Assembly (NCBI RefSeq): GCF_000981585.1
Contig: NZ_LN831776.1
Location: 1,751,001-1,815,000, forward strand
Source: Paenibacillus riograndensis SBR5
GTDB taxonomy: Bacteria; Bacillota; Bacilli; Paenibacillales; Paenibacillaceae
Length of the DNA: 64,000 nucleotides
Direction of reading: 5' to 3'
Shown: positions 42,871-53,325 of the stretch, piece after piece
Position numbering within the stretch: position 1 is the stretch's first letter
Layout: every line of letters starts with the position of its first letter
The notes under the pieces: model-generated
What the model was told of the DNA's origin: nothing
The model's input: only the letters and a program-made list of their open reading frames with translations
The model's database searches: none
Program-made: the position numbers and the translations under genes

Positions 42871-43328
42871 GCTCTGAATCTGTTGGCTAACAGTTTTTCG
42901 AATTCATAGCAGAAGTTTTGCGGCTGATAACGGGCTACGCTGTAGCCCAATTTTTGATAAAAGGAAATGCCTGGCGCATTGCCCGCATCCACGGATATCT
43001 TGGCCCTTAGACAACCGCGTGATAGTGCAAAGCGCTCGGCTCTGTCCATAAGCATATTCCCCCAGCGTTTGCGTCTTGCGGCAGGGGCTATGGCCAGCAT
43101 GTCAATATAGAGCAAATCTCCATGCAGCATAAAGTGTACAAATCCCAGCGGATCGCTCTCATAATCCGGACAAGCCACAAGGGTGACCCCTTGCCCCAGA
43201 CGCCGGGGCAGATCTTTTCGGATCTGGTTGATAACGGTCTGTGGAAGATGTGATAATGGAACCAGTTGCTTTTCAATCAAGTCAAGAATCACGGCATCAT
43301 CCTGCTTGGGTCTGCGGTAGCGAATCAT
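42867..43328 (-). CDS. GNAT family N-acetyltransferase
   Basis: A 153-residue GNAT with the acetyl-CoA loop PAARRKRWGNMLMDRAERFA near residue 90, where the arginine-rich RRKRWG replaces the usual GxG, and a C-terminal NAPGISFYQKLGY. The substrate is unknown. It is convergent with the small Gly/Tyr-rich gene, with a four-base overlap of the stops. Confidence 0.85.
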   Translation of the reverse strand: MIRYRRPKQDDAVILDLIEKQLVPLSHLPQTVINQIRKDLPRRLGQGVTLVACPDYESDPLGFVHFMLHGDLLYIDMLAIAPAARRKRWGNMLMDRAERFALSRGCLRAKISVDAGNAPGISFYQKLGYSVARYQPQNFCYEFEKLLANRFRA

Positions 43329-43433
43329 AAAGCGCCCCCTTCACGCATTGTCGTATATCATATGCTCTAAGGGGTGTGGGCGTTCCGGCAAGGAAAGAAC
43401 AACATTTTGTGACGATTGCCCAAAAGAAGGGTA

Positions 43434-43462
43434 TTGACTAACCGTGTGAGGAATCATATAAT
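43434..43462 (+). promoter_or_regulatory. SigA promoter of the ilv-leu operon
   Basis: TTGACT (43434-43439), a 17-base spacer and TATAAT (43457-43462) lie just before the T-box leader. Confidence 0.9.
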
Positions 43463-43469
43463 GTGTCTA

Positions 43470-43831
43470 AACATTTACGAACATATAATCATCGGCAATG
43501 ATGAGGACGAAGTTTTAAGGGCTCTTTTGCTCAGAGAGTGAGAGGAATTGCTGCAACCTCCACCAGAATCCCTTATATACGAGCTCACCTCGGAGCTGTT
43601 TTCCTGAAAGGTCCACCGGCAAGAGTGGTGGAATTATTAGGGGGAATCGTTTGGTCCGCGTTAGGGACTTCAGGTTACAAAGATTTGGGCCCTGCCTACA
43701 TCGATGGATTTTTGTATCCTGATAAGGCGTTGCATCGTGAGATGCAATGCAAACATGGGTGGTACCACGGAAGATCAACCTTTCGTCCCTCACGCGCTGT
43801 CTTCTGCGCGTGGGAGGCGGAAGGTTTTTTT
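43470..43831 (+). promoter_or_regulatory. T-box leader with Leu (CUC) specifier
   Basis: A T-box riboswitch of about 360 bases. The long stem I begins near 43500; its specifier loop reads GAG-CTC-ACC, putting a CTC leucine codon at 43584-43586. The T-box GGGTGGTACCACGG is at 43757-43770, and the terminator (43777-43797 with 43806-43826, T residues to 43831) follows. Uncharged leucine tRNA would bind specifier and T-box and prevent termination, switching on ilvBNC-leuA when leucine is short, as in B. subtilis ilv-leu. Confidence 0.92.
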
Positions 43832-43914
43832 GTTGCCAGGAACCTTAACAGTTGAATTCATAGACGGTCTGTCATTCCCATAATGCATGTTAACTATTGA
43901 AGGGAGGAATACTG

Positions 43915-45663
43915 ATGAGCGCGCCAACACCGGAGATGCGGTCTATAGAGCAGTTACGTGAGAAATGGAAGAATCCCGAGGTGATTACGGGTTCCGAAGT
44001 CCTGCTGCGCAGTCTTGTAATGGAAGGGGTTGATACCGTCTTTGGGTATCCGGGCGGTGCAGTGTTGTATATCTATGATGCGCTTCACGGCTTCACGGAT
44101 TTCAAGCATATCCTTACACGGCATGAGCAGGGCGCGATTCACGCGGCTGACGGCTATGCCAGAGCAAGCGGCAAAGCGGGTGTGTGTATTGCTACCTCCG
44201 GTCCGGGAGCAACCAATCTGGTAACGGGGATCGCGACCGCTTATATGGACTCGGTGCCACTTGTGGTAATCACGGGCAATGTTTTCTCCAGCCTGATTGG
44301 AACCGACGCTTTCCAGGAAGCGGATATTACAGGCATTACGATGCCGATTACGAAGCACAGCTATCTGGTACGCGATGTTGAAGAACTTCCACGCGTCATT
44401 CATGAAGCTTTCCATATCGCCAACACCGGCCGCAAAGGTCCGGTACTGATCGACATTACGAAGGATGTATCGGCTGCCAAGACACTGTATAGTCCGGTGC
44501 AGCAGCAAGGCGTTAACCTCCGCGGCTATAACCCGCGTACAGTTCCGAACAAGCTCCAGCTGGATAAGCTGGTCCGGGCTATTTCGGAGGCGGAACGTCC
44601 AATCATTATTGCAGGCGGCGGGGTGATCTACTCCGGAGCACATGAAGCAATGTATGAATTCGTGAAGCGGACGGAAATCCCGATCACAACTACATTGCTG
44701 GGCCTGGGCTGTTATCCGAGTGCGGATGAGCTGTGGATGGGAATGCCCGGCATGCACGGAACGTATACAGCGAACAATGCCATTCAGCAATGCGATTTGC
44801 TGATCAACATCGGTGCCCGCTTCGATGACCGTGTGACCGGCAACCTGGACGGTTTTGCGCCAAAAGCAAAAATCGTTCACATCGACATCGATCCGGCGGA
44901 AATCGGCAAAAACGTATCGCCTGACATTCCGATTGTCGGAGATGTGAAGACCGTGTTGGAGATGCTGATTCCTGAGGTGAGCCGTGCAGCGGGCGCTGAT
45001 GCCTGGAGAACGCAGATTGCCCAGTGGAAGCTGGATTATCCGCTCCGCTACAACGATTCTGAGACAGAGCTCAAACCGCAGTGGGTAATTCAGATGATTA
45101 ATGACACCACCAAAGGTGAAGCTATCATTACTACCGATGTTGGACAACACCAGATGTGGGCTGCCCAATATTACAAGTTCAATCATCCCCGTTCATGGAT
45201 TACTTCCGGGGGGCTTGGCACGATGGGCTTCGGATTCCCGTCGGCGATCGGAGCGCAGATGGCGCATCCGGAACGGCTGGTAGTTTCCATTAATGGTGAC
45301 GGCGGCATGCAGATGTGTTCGCAGGAGCTTGCGATCTGTGCGATCCATAATATCCCGGTCAAAATCGTGGTTATTAACAACGAGGTTCTGGGGATGGTCC
45401 GGCAGTGGCAGACCCTCATTTATGATAAGCGTTACAGCTATACCGACCTTGCAGGCAGCCCGGATTTCGTCAAGCTGGCTGAAGCATACGGGGTAAAAGG
45501 ACTTCGGGCAACGAACAAGGAAGAAGCAGGCGCTGCGTGGAAGGAAGCCCTGGAAACGCCGGGACCCGTTCTGGTAGAATTCGTTGTTCCCAAGGACGAG
45601 AATGTCTACCCGATGGTAACTCAAGGGTCGACCATCGATCAAATGCTGATGGGGGATGAATGA
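43915..45663 (+). CDS. ilvB: Acetolactate synthase large subunit
   Basis: A 582-residue thiamine pyrophosphate enzyme that makes acetolactate or acetohydroxybutyrate, the first common step to valine, leucine and isoleucine. It has the glutamate-bearing GVDTVFGYPGGAVLYIYDAL near residue 40, RHEQGAIHAADGYARASGK near 75 and the TPP-binding GDGGMQMCSQEL near 460 with NNEVLGMV later. GGGAGG precedes the ATG at 43915. The ilvN gene overlaps its end by four bases. The T-box is directly upstream. Confidence 0.96.
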   Translation: MSAPTPEMRSIEQLREKWKNPEVITGSEVLLRSLVMEGVDTVFGYPGGAVLYIYDALHGFTDFKHILTRHEQGAIHAADGYARASGKAGVCIATSGPGATNLVTGIATAYMDSVPLVVITGNVFSSLIGTDAFQEADITGITMPITKHSYLVRDVEELPRVIHEAFHIANTGRKGPVLIDITKDVSAAKTLYSPVQQQGVNLRGYNPRTVPNKLQLDKLVRAISEAERPIIIAGGGVIYSGAHEAMYEFVKRTEIPITTTLLGLGCYPSADELWMGMPGMHGTYTANNAIQQCDLLINIGARFDDRVTGNLDGFAPKAKIVHIDIDPAEIGKNVSPDIPIVGDVKTVLEMLIPEVSRAAGADAWRTQIAQWKLDYPLRYNDSETELKPQWVIQMINDTTKGEAIITTDVGQHQMWAAQYYKFNHPRSWITSGGLGTMGFGFPSAIGAQMAHPERLVVSINGDGGMQMCSQELAICAIHNIPVKIVVINNEVLGMVRQWQTLIYDKRYSYTDLAGSPDFVKLAEAYGVKGLRATNKEEAGAAWKEALETPGPVLVEFVVPKDENVYPMVTQGSTIDQMLMGDE

Positions 45664-46148
45664 CAGTGATGAGACATACGATTGCTGTGCTTGTGAATGA
45701 CCAGCCGGGTGTGCTGCAGCGGGTGTCAGGCCTGTTCGGGCGCCGGGGCTTCAATATTGAGAGCATCACCGTCGGGCAGTCCGAAGAGGCCGGCCTGTCC
45801 CGGATGGTCATTGTTACACTTGGCGACCAGCACACGCTGGAGCAGATCGAGAAGCAGCTCTACAAGCTGATCGATGTGATCAAGGTAGTGGATCTTGGCT
45901 CCAAGCCGATGGTTGCCCGTGAGCTGGCGCTCATCAAGGTCAAAGCGGAACCGGCGGAACGTCCGGAAATTATGGGTGTTGTTGAAACCTTCCGCGCTTC
46001 CGTGGTGGATATCGGCACAACCAGCCTGCTTGTGCAGGTGGTTGGGGATACCCAGAAGATTGATGCCATGATCGAACTGCTTAAGCCATATGGCATCAAA
46101 GAGCTGTCCCGTACCGGCGTTACAGCAATGATCCGGGGAAATGCCTGA
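45660..46148 (+). CDS. ilvN: Acetolactate synthase small subunit
   Basis: A 162-residue regulatory subunit that gives acetolactate synthase valine feedback. It starts with an ACT domain, TIAVLVNDQPGVLQRVSGLF, followed by RRGFNIESITVG and the C-terminal ALS_ss_C part. ATGA overlap with ilvB means translational coupling. Confidence 0.96.
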   Translation: MTVMRHTIAVLVNDQPGVLQRVSGLFGRRGFNIESITVGQSEEAGLSRMVIVTLGDQHTLEQIEKQLYKLIDVIKVVDLGSKPMVARELALIKVKAEPAERPEIMGVVETFRASVVDIGTTSLLVQVVGDTQKIDAMIELLKPYGIKELSRTGVTAMIRGNA

Positions 46149-46160
46149 TCATTATAGTTT

Positions 46161-46256
46161 AAAATATAAGACTTTATATGCTTCGCACCATAAAGTATCC
46201 TTCTATTTCTCGCTGAAACGGAAGCCGCCTCTTTTAGAGGCCGGCTAGGTTGTTTC
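46161..46256 (+). repeat. Structured dispersed repeat, copy B
   Basis: The element described at 29871-29972 occurs again here between ilvN and ilvC. The central TATTTCTCGCTGAAACGGA is the same; the second stem is now AGCCGCCTC/GAGGCCGGCT with one bulge, so pairing is retained with different bases. It lies within the transcribed ilv operon. Confidence 0.75.
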
Positions 46257-46327
46257 CACTTGCGGCTTTAACGAATTGCTGCTGGTTTGCATTAATTTGA
46301 TAAGATGATGGAAGGGCAATTCCCGCG

Positions 46328-46399
46328 AAAGAGCGGGGGCTTGAAGAGCAGCCGGTCCATTCTTCAACCCTGAAGGCTCTCTTGAAGCACCCGCTCTTT
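46328..46399 (+). other. Long-range hairpin in the ilvN-ilvC gap
   Basis: AAAGAGCGGG (46328-46337) pairs perfectly with CCCGCTCTTT (46390-46399), and a further GCTT/AAGC continues after a one-base mismatch. About 40 bases form an inner domain with GAAGAGC and GGCTCTC. It ends some 20 bases before the ilvC ribosome binding site and may set ilvC mRNA stability or translation. Confidence 0.55.
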
Positions 46400-46418
46400 A
46401 CGATGGGTCCCAAATTAA

Positions 46419-47426
<1,008 letters not shown>

Positions 47427-47466
47427 TCTCATATACTTACAATAATGAACGTACTATAGTGTGATT

Positions 47467-47502
47467 CTCAAATGCGGCCGTATTTTGCGGGCCGCATTTG
47501 AG
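47467..47502 (+). other. Intercistronic hairpin before leuA
   Basis: CTCAAATGCGGCC (47467-47479) pairs perfectly with 47490-47502 across 10 bases and is not followed by T residues. It is more likely to be an mRNA stability or processing element than a terminator. Confidence 0.6.
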
Positions 47503-47538
47503 GGTTGTAGCACAAACTTGTTGGGGAGGTGCTCAGCT

Positions 47539-49080
47539 TTGCGGAAAATATATGTATTCGACACGACGCTGCGTGACGGAGAGCAGTCGCCGGGGGTGAA
47601 CCTCAATACAAGGGAAAAGGTAGAGATTGCCTACCAGCTTGAGAAGCTGGGGATCGACCGGATGGAGGCGGGATTTCCCGCAGCTTCGCCAGGAGATCTG
47701 GCTGCAGTGAATGCTGTGGCGAGAGCAGTGAAGAATGTAACGCTGATCGGCCTCTCCCGCTCCAGAGAAAGCGACATTGATGCAGTTCGTGAAGCGCTTC
47801 AAGGGGCACAGGACCCGTGTATTCATCTGTTCCTGGCGACTTCACCGATTCACCGGCAGCATAAGCTGCGTATGGAAAAGGCCCAGGTGCTGGAAACTGC
47901 ACAGGCCGCCATCCGTTATGCCAAAAAATACTTCTCCAAGCTGGAGTTCTCACTTGAGGATGCTGGCCGCACCGAACGCGACTTCATGGCTGAAATGGTG
48001 GCAATGGCGATCCGGGAGGGGGCAAATGTAGTCAATATTCCGGATACTGTAGGCTATTTGAACCCATCGGAATATGGTGCGATCTTCAAATTTCTTAAGG
48101 ACACCGTGCCGGATATTGAGAAGGTTCAGCTTAGCGCCCACTGTCATAATGATCTGGGTATGGCTACAGCGAACACGCTCGCTGCCATCCAGAATGGTGC
48201 CGACCAGATCGAAGGCACCATCAACGGGATCGGCGAACGTGCGGGGAATACCGCTATTGAAGAAGTGGCTTTGGCGCTGGAGACACGCAGCGAGTTTTTT
48301 GATGCCAAAACGTCCCTGGTGCTGTCCGAAATCTCCCGTACCAGCCGTCTGGTCAGCAGGCTGACAGGCATGGTCGTCCCTGGCAACAAGGCGATTGTCG
48401 GGGCCAACGCGTTTGCCCACGAGTCGGGAATTCACCAGGACGGCATGCTGAAGGAGAAGACCACCTACGAAATCATGACTCCAGAAACCATCGGGCTCAA
48501 AGAGAGCAAGCTGGTGCTTGGCAAGCATTCCGGGCGCCATGCGTTCCGCGACAAGCTCAGGGATCTGGGTTATGACCTTTTGGAGGAGGAACTGAACGCA
48601 GCGTTTGCCAAGTTCAAGGACTTGGCCGATAAGAAAAAGGAAGTATCGGATGAGGACATTCTGGCGCTGCTGGAAGAAAAACTGCTCGATACACCAGAGG
48701 TGTTCAGCCTGCAGACGATTTATGTTACTTACGGCAATGAGGCCACCCCATCAGCGACGATAACGATTAAAGGGCCGGAGCCGCAGCCGATTGTTGCGGT
48801 TGCTGAAGGCAATGGCTCGGTTGATGCCATTTACAACGCCATTGACCAGGCGACCCGTGAGGAAGTTACGCTGGGCGATTATTCCATCAAGGCCGTGAGT
48901 AGAGGCAAAGACGCCCAGGGTGAGGTTCACGTAGTGTTGTCTCAGGGCGAGGTTGCTGCGCAGGGCCGCGGGCTCAGTACCGATATTCTGGAGGCAAGCG
49001 CCAGAGCCTATCTGAACGCGCTGAACAAGCTGCTGGAGAAACGGAAAACCTATACAAAGCGTGATCACGCGAATCTGTAA
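47539..49080 (+). CDS. leuA: 2-isopropylmalate synthase
   Basis: A 513-residue enzyme that joins 2-oxoisovalerate and acetyl-CoA in the first step of leucine synthesis. It starts RKIYVFDTTLRDGEQSPGVN, with the HMGL-like TIM barrel to about residue 280 (metal-binding HCHNDLG near 202) and the C-terminal LeuA dimer domain that senses leucine. The TTG at 47539, nine bases after GGAGG, is used; longer frames from 47461 pass through the hairpin. leuB is not next but at 58650. Confidence 0.95.
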   Translation: MRKIYVFDTTLRDGEQSPGVNLNTREKVEIAYQLEKLGIDRMEAGFPAASPGDLAAVNAVARAVKNVTLIGLSRSRESDIDAVREALQGAQDPCIHLFLATSPIHRQHKLRMEKAQVLETAQAAIRYAKKYFSKLEFSLEDAGRTERDFMAEMVAMAIREGANVVNIPDTVGYLNPSEYGAIFKFLKDTVPDIEKVQLSAHCHNDLGMATANTLAAIQNGADQIEGTINGIGERAGNTAIEEVALALETRSEFFDAKTSLVLSEISRTSRLVSRLTGMVVPGNKAIVGANAFAHESGIHQDGMLKEKTTYEIMTPETIGLKESKLVLGKHSGRHAFRDKLRDLGYDLLEEELNAAFAKFKDLADKKKEVSDEDILALLEEKLLDTPEVFSLQTIYVTYGNEATPSATITIKGPEPQPIVAVAEGNGSVDAIYNAIDQATREEVTLGDYSIKAVSRGKDAQGEVHVVLSQGEVAAQGRGLSTDILEASARAYLNALNKLLEKRKTYTKRDHANL

Positions 49081-49148
49081 AACCGCCGGGGCTGATACAA
49101 AAACAGCCTTTAGCGCAGCTTTATACTTTTGAATAATTATGCATATTG

Positions 49149-49193
49149 AGCTGTTCAGACCGTAGAGGAATCTAGGGTTTGAACAGCTTTTTT
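49149..49193 (+). terminator. Terminator of ilvBNC-leuA
   Basis: AGCTGTTCA (49149-49157) pairs with 49180-49188 and is followed by six T residues. It ends the operon after leuA. Confidence 0.85.
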
Positions 49194-49419
49194 GTGATGT
49201 CCAGCCGGGCGGCAAAATGATATTAGCGATTAATCAGTGACTTTAATTACTGGAAATATTGTCGATTTTGCGAATATCCCTGTTTTTTTGTCTTTTATAA
49301 GACATATAGGGCCAATGGTATAGATCTGTTCAGAAATTGTTCATCACGGGAGATTACAATTCAATGAGCACAGGATACGCAAATAATTATAAAATGTGAA
49401 ATGGAGGTTTACTGTAACG

Positions 49420-52400
49420 ATGCTCAAAAAAAGAATAGCAGCCATACTCAGCGTTCTTATAATAATTGTACAAGGCGCTTACGGGCTGGGCTTCAATACT
49501 CAAGCTCATGCTGCGGAAATTACGGATAATATCATCACCAGCGTGACAATGGCCGTGTATGATAACGGGGTTCCCGTAACTGATGTGGTTTACAAGCAGG
49601 GCGCTGAAGTGAAGCTTACTTATGATTGGGAGCTGCCGGATAATACTTATCAGGAAGGGGATACTTACAGTTTCGAGCTGCCGGACCATTTTGTGCTGGC
49701 CAGCGACATCATGGGGACTCCGCTGCAGGCGGATGGCCTTACTTTGGGACATTTTGATGTGCTGAAGGGTAATCCCAATAAAGTTATCATGACTTTTGGC
49801 CAGGATGTTGATAAATATTTTGGCGTGCATGGCTCTTTCTCGATTAATACGAAATTTGATAAAGCCAGCTTTACTGAAACGACTGAGCAGCACATCGTCT
49901 TTCCGGTTAACGGAGGCAACCAGACTGTAACGCTTGAGTTTGTTCCGGATAATGCTTCAATTATTGAAAAAAGCGGCAGGCCTGTTGGCACCAACAAGGA
50001 TGGTCTGAACGCGAAGCAAATCACTTGGACGGTCGACGTGAACAAGGTGCTGTCGAGTGTCTATGACGCCTCTGTCACAGATGTTATCCCGGCTGGCCTT
50101 GCTTTAACGGACCCGCTGGATGTAAAAGTGTATGAGCTTAACGTGAAGCTGGACGGATCGGCGGTGCAGGGGGCGGAAATCCCTTCTTCCCAGTATGCGG
50201 TGACAGATCCCTCCGGAAATTTGAACGTAGCCTTCAAGCAATCTCCCATAACGGGCGCATACCGTATTCAATTTACTACAGACATTACAGATCTTACAAA
50301 AAAGAGCTTCACCAATGAAGCTTCTTTAAAGGGTACCGCACTGCCGGCATCGAAGTCATCGGCAACGGTTAATGTGAGCTATGGAACACCATTGAAGAAA
50401 ACCTCCAGTGCATATGATCCTAATACCCAGACGACTACCTGGGAGATCGATTACAATTACAATGAACTACCGGTTGCCCAGGCGAATGCTGTGCTGAAGG
50501 ATTATTTTGACAACACACAGGAGCTGGTGGCAGATTCTCTGCAGGTCTTCCCGGTTAGCTTTTTGACGAATGCCGGAGGAACAGTGGGCGACACACCTGT
50601 GAGCAATTATACGCTGATATCTCCATCAACTGCGCCTAGCGGGAAAAACGGCTTTGAACTGAAGTTCAACAGTGACATCAACAGTGCTTACAAAATCAAA
50701 TACAAAACCAAGGCCACCGGCCGTGTTGAGAAGGATACAACAGTAACAAATACCGTTTACTCCGGGGACACTTATGAAACCGGCACACGCAGCATCCGTC
50801 AGGTGATTATTGCCAAAACGCTGCCAAGCAGCGGTATCGATTATGCCAACAAAAAGGTAAAATGGTCCGTGACCATCAATGCCGACAGCTATCAAATGGA
50901 TAATGTAATCGTCAAGGATGCTTTCCCAAACAAAGGGCTGAAAATCATCCCCGGCAGCATCGTTGTCAAGAAAGGCGATACCGTGATTACCACGGGCTTC
51001 TCGATTCAGAATGAAATACCGGATACCGGTTTTGAGGTGAAGTTTAATTCGCAGATTACCGGACCGTACACCATTACTTATGAAACTTATTTTGATAATC
51101 AATGGCTCGCCAGTGACTGGTTGACCACGGATGCCAAGTTTGTGAACCGGGCGACAGTGGAATGGACCAAACCGGGCTCCGCGGATGTGAACACCAAAAC
51201 CGTTACCGCATCCTTTGATCCTAAACCGGCGGAAAAAGCCAACGGCTACAAAAACGGCTCCTATAATGCGTCCAGCAAGGAAATTATCTGGTCCGTAGGG
51301 GTCAATTATAACCGCAACCCGCTTAACAGCGCCGAGGTTACCGATACTATAGAAGGCAAGCAGGAATATGTTCCGGGATCCGTAGAAATCTACAATATGA
51401 TCGTGGCCAAAAATGGCGACTACAGCCAGGGAACGGCCAAGCTGACACTTAACACGGATTATACAGTCTCTTACAACGAGACCACGAAGCTGTTAAAAGT
51501 GAAGTTCACGAAGAAGATTGAATCTGGATACATCATCAATTTCAAAACAAGTCTAAAGGGAAAATTGGTCGACAGTCCTGCAATTACGAATACTGCGAAT
51601 CTGTACAATGAAGGCAAGGAGGAATCGAAGGATCTTACGGCTTCGCTGACGATTCCCAAGGCTAATGAATTTGTGCAGAAGAGCGGCAGCCAGAGCAATA
51701 CTAAGATCAAATGGACCGTCAGCATCAACTACAGCCAGTCGTATATCGAAGATGCGGTAGTCACGGATGATCCGAGCGATAATCAAATCCTGCTGGCGGA
51801 TTCTTTTAAGCTCTATGCGACTACGGTAAATCCTGCTGGAGATGTAGCGAAAACAGGAACTCCATTGGTTGATGGAAAAGATTATGAACTGACAATCACT
51901 ACCGACCTTGATTCGGGAAAACAGCAGTTTGTGCTGAAATTCAAAGCACCTATTGAAAAAGCTTATATTCTGGAGTACGAATCGCTGATTGTAGCGAACA
52001 ATAACGATAAGGTAACCAACAAAGTCGGACTGACCGGCAAGAATTCCACAACCATTACGAAGACCAGCACCAAAGATATTACAGTTGCGCTGTCTTCGGC
52101 GGATGGAGTGGGCACAGGCACCAGAAAAGCACTGAAAATCATCAAGGCCGACGGTGCTGATCAATCGAAGCTGAGCGGGGCAACCTTTGCGCTGTACCGC
52201 AAATCAGGCTCAAGCGAAGTGCTCTTTAATACCCTTACAACAGATGCGAATGGAGAGGCAGTATTTAAAAACCTGTGGCCGGGTAAGTATCTGCTGCAGG
52301 AAATCAGCGCACCTTCCGGATATGTTCTGGATTCGGGTAAAAAAGCTGTTACTTTCGATTCGACAACAGCCATAGTGGAAGAATTCAAAGTTTATAATCA

Positions 52401-53208
52401 AAAAGCAGCAACACCAACACCATCGGCAACGCCGACAGCGTCGCCGACGGCATCTCCGGTAGTGTCGCCAACGCCGACACCGACGGTGAAGCCGACCGAG
52501 ACACCGACGCCAACAGCAACGCCAACACCAACGCCGACGCCAACAGCAACGCCGACGCCAACAGTAACGCCAACACCAACACCAACAGCAACACCGACAC
52601 CAACGCCAACAGTAACACCAACGCCAACAGTAACACCGACAGCAACAGCAACAGCAACGCCGACTACGCCGCCAGTGATCGACTATTCGACTCCGACTCC
52701 AGTGACTTCATCGGTGCCGGGAACAGTAGTCACCCCTGGACCATCGGCAACACCAGCAGCAACGCCGTCTGCCTCACCGGTACAGACGCCGGCTGTTCCG
52801 CAACCCACAGCCGTCACCACCGATGAGGAAGTACCTATCGATGGGGAGATTCCATTGGGAGGGGTTCCGAGCATCGGTGAACAGCCTGCACATGGTACCG
52901 TGAAGATTACACCGGATGGCAAATGGACATATACCCCTGATCCCGGCTATACCGGTAAAGACAAATTTACAATTGTCGTTACCGATAAAGACGGCAATGA
53001 GGAAGAAGAAATCATTGAAGTAGGTGTCGATGAAGTGCCGAAGGGGACTGTAACCGATACACCGGACACTGGGGAAAACGGGCTGCCCGGCAAACTTCCG
53101 CAGACCGGAGAAAACAGTCCATTGCCGCTTTACTTGACAGGCGGCGGCTTAATGATTCTGGGAGCCGTTATGTCCAGAAGGTTCAAGAACCACAAAAAAT
53201 CGAAGTAA
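49420..53208 (+). CDS. LPXTG-anchored adhesin with repeated collagen-binding-like domains
   Basis: A 1262-residue surface protein. It has a signal peptide (cleavage near AHA-AE, residue 31), an N-terminal adhesin domain, five tandem Cna/collagen-binding-like modules (residues 190-890) repeating a pattern such as [22 protein letters not shown], then a SpaA/prealbumin-like isopeptide domain (900-997, [11 protein letters not shown]), a [10 protein letters not shown] linker (1000-1085), a cadherin/Ig-like domain (1140-1205) and the sorting signal LPQTG (1226-1230), a membrane helix and a KNHKKSK tail. Sortase would link it to peptidoglycan. Many modules should carry Lys-Asn isopeptide bonds. GGAGG is 12 bases upstream, a long spacing. 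No sortase gene is in the window. Confidence 0.92.
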   Translation: MLKKRIAAILSVLIIIVQGAYGLGFNTQAHAAEITDNIITSVTMAVYDNGVPVTDVVYKQGAEVKLTYDWELPDNTYQEGDTYSFELPDHFVLASDIMGTPLQADGLTLGHFDVLKGNPNKVIMTFGQDVDKYFGVHGSFSINTKFDKASFTETTEQHIVFPVNGGNQTVTLEFVPDNASIIEKSGRPVGTNKDGLNAKQITWTVDVNKVLSSVYDASVTDVIPAGLALTDPLDVKVYELNVKLDGSAVQGAEIPSSQYAVTDPSGNLNVAFKQSPITGAYRIQFTTDITDLTKKSFTNEASLKGTALPASKSSATVNVSYGTPLKKTSSAYDPNTQTTTWEIDYNYNELPVAQANAVLKDYFDNTQELVADSLQVFPVSFLTNAGGTVGDTPVSNYTLISPSTAPSGKNGFELKFNSDINSAYKIKYKTKATGRVEKDTTVTNTVYSGDTYETGTRSIRQVIIAKTLPSSGIDYANKKVKWSVTINADSYQMDNVIVKDAFPNKGLKIIPGSIVVKKGDTVITTGFSIQNEIPDTGFEVKFNSQITGPYTITYETYFDNQWLASDWLTTDAKFVNRATVEWTKPGSADVNTKTVTASFDPKPAEKANGYKNGSYNASSKEIIWSVGVNYNRNPLNSAEVTDTIEGKQEYVPGSVEIYNMIVAKNGDYSQGTAKLTLNTDYTVSYNETTKLLKVKFTKKIESGYIINFKTSLKGKLVDSPAITNTANLYNEGKEESKDLTASLTIPKANEFVQKSGSQSNTKIKWTVSINYSQSYIEDAVVTDDPSDNQILLADSFKLYATTVNPAGDVAKTGTPLVDGKDYELTITTDLDSGKQQFVLKFKAPIEKAYILEYESLIVANNNDKVTNKVGLTGKNSTTITKTSTKDITVALSSADGVGTGTRKALKIIKADGADQSKLSGATFALYRKSGSSEVLFNTLTTDANGEAVFKNLWPGKYLLQEISAPSGYVLDSGKKAVTFDSTTAIVEEFKVYNQKAATPTPSATPTASPTASPVVSPTPTPTVKPTETPTPTATPTPTPTPTATPTPTVTPTPTPTATPTPTPTVTPTPTVTPTATATATPTTPPVIDYSTPTPVTSSVPGTVVTPGPSATPAATPSASPVQTPAVPQPTAVTTDEEVPIDGEIPLGGVPSIGEQPAHGTVKITPDGKWTYTPDPGYTGKDKFTIVVTDKDGNEEEEIIEVGVDEVPKGTVTDTPDTGENGLPGKLPQTGENSPLPLYLTGGGLMILGAVMSRRFKNHKKSK
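52407..52680 (+). repeat. Low-complexity P/T/A repeat in the adhesin gene
   Basis: About 270 bases of short repeats of CCAACA, CCGACA and GCAACA encode the ([10 protein letters not shown])n linker of the adhesin. Such tracts extend and contract by slippage, so length should vary among strains. Confidence 0.9.
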
Positions 53209-53227
53209 CCAAGTATTAAAATTCATG

Positions 53228-53269
53228 CCAAAGACACCCGAGGGCGTATGTATCCCCGGGTGTCTTTGG
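53228..53269. terminator. Terminator between adhesin and response regulator
   Basis: Thirteen perfect base pairs (53228-53240 with 53257-53269) lie between the convergent genes. No T tract follows on either side, so it may be weak. Confidence 0.6.
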
Positions 53270-53325
53270 CTGTGTACATACTAAATAAATGACCAGGCCT
53301 CACTTTTCTGTACTGCAGGCAGCCT

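Noticed and set aside
43954..45186. 410-residue frame opposite ilvB
   Set aside because: Antisense shadow of a conserved enzyme, without any family resemblance.
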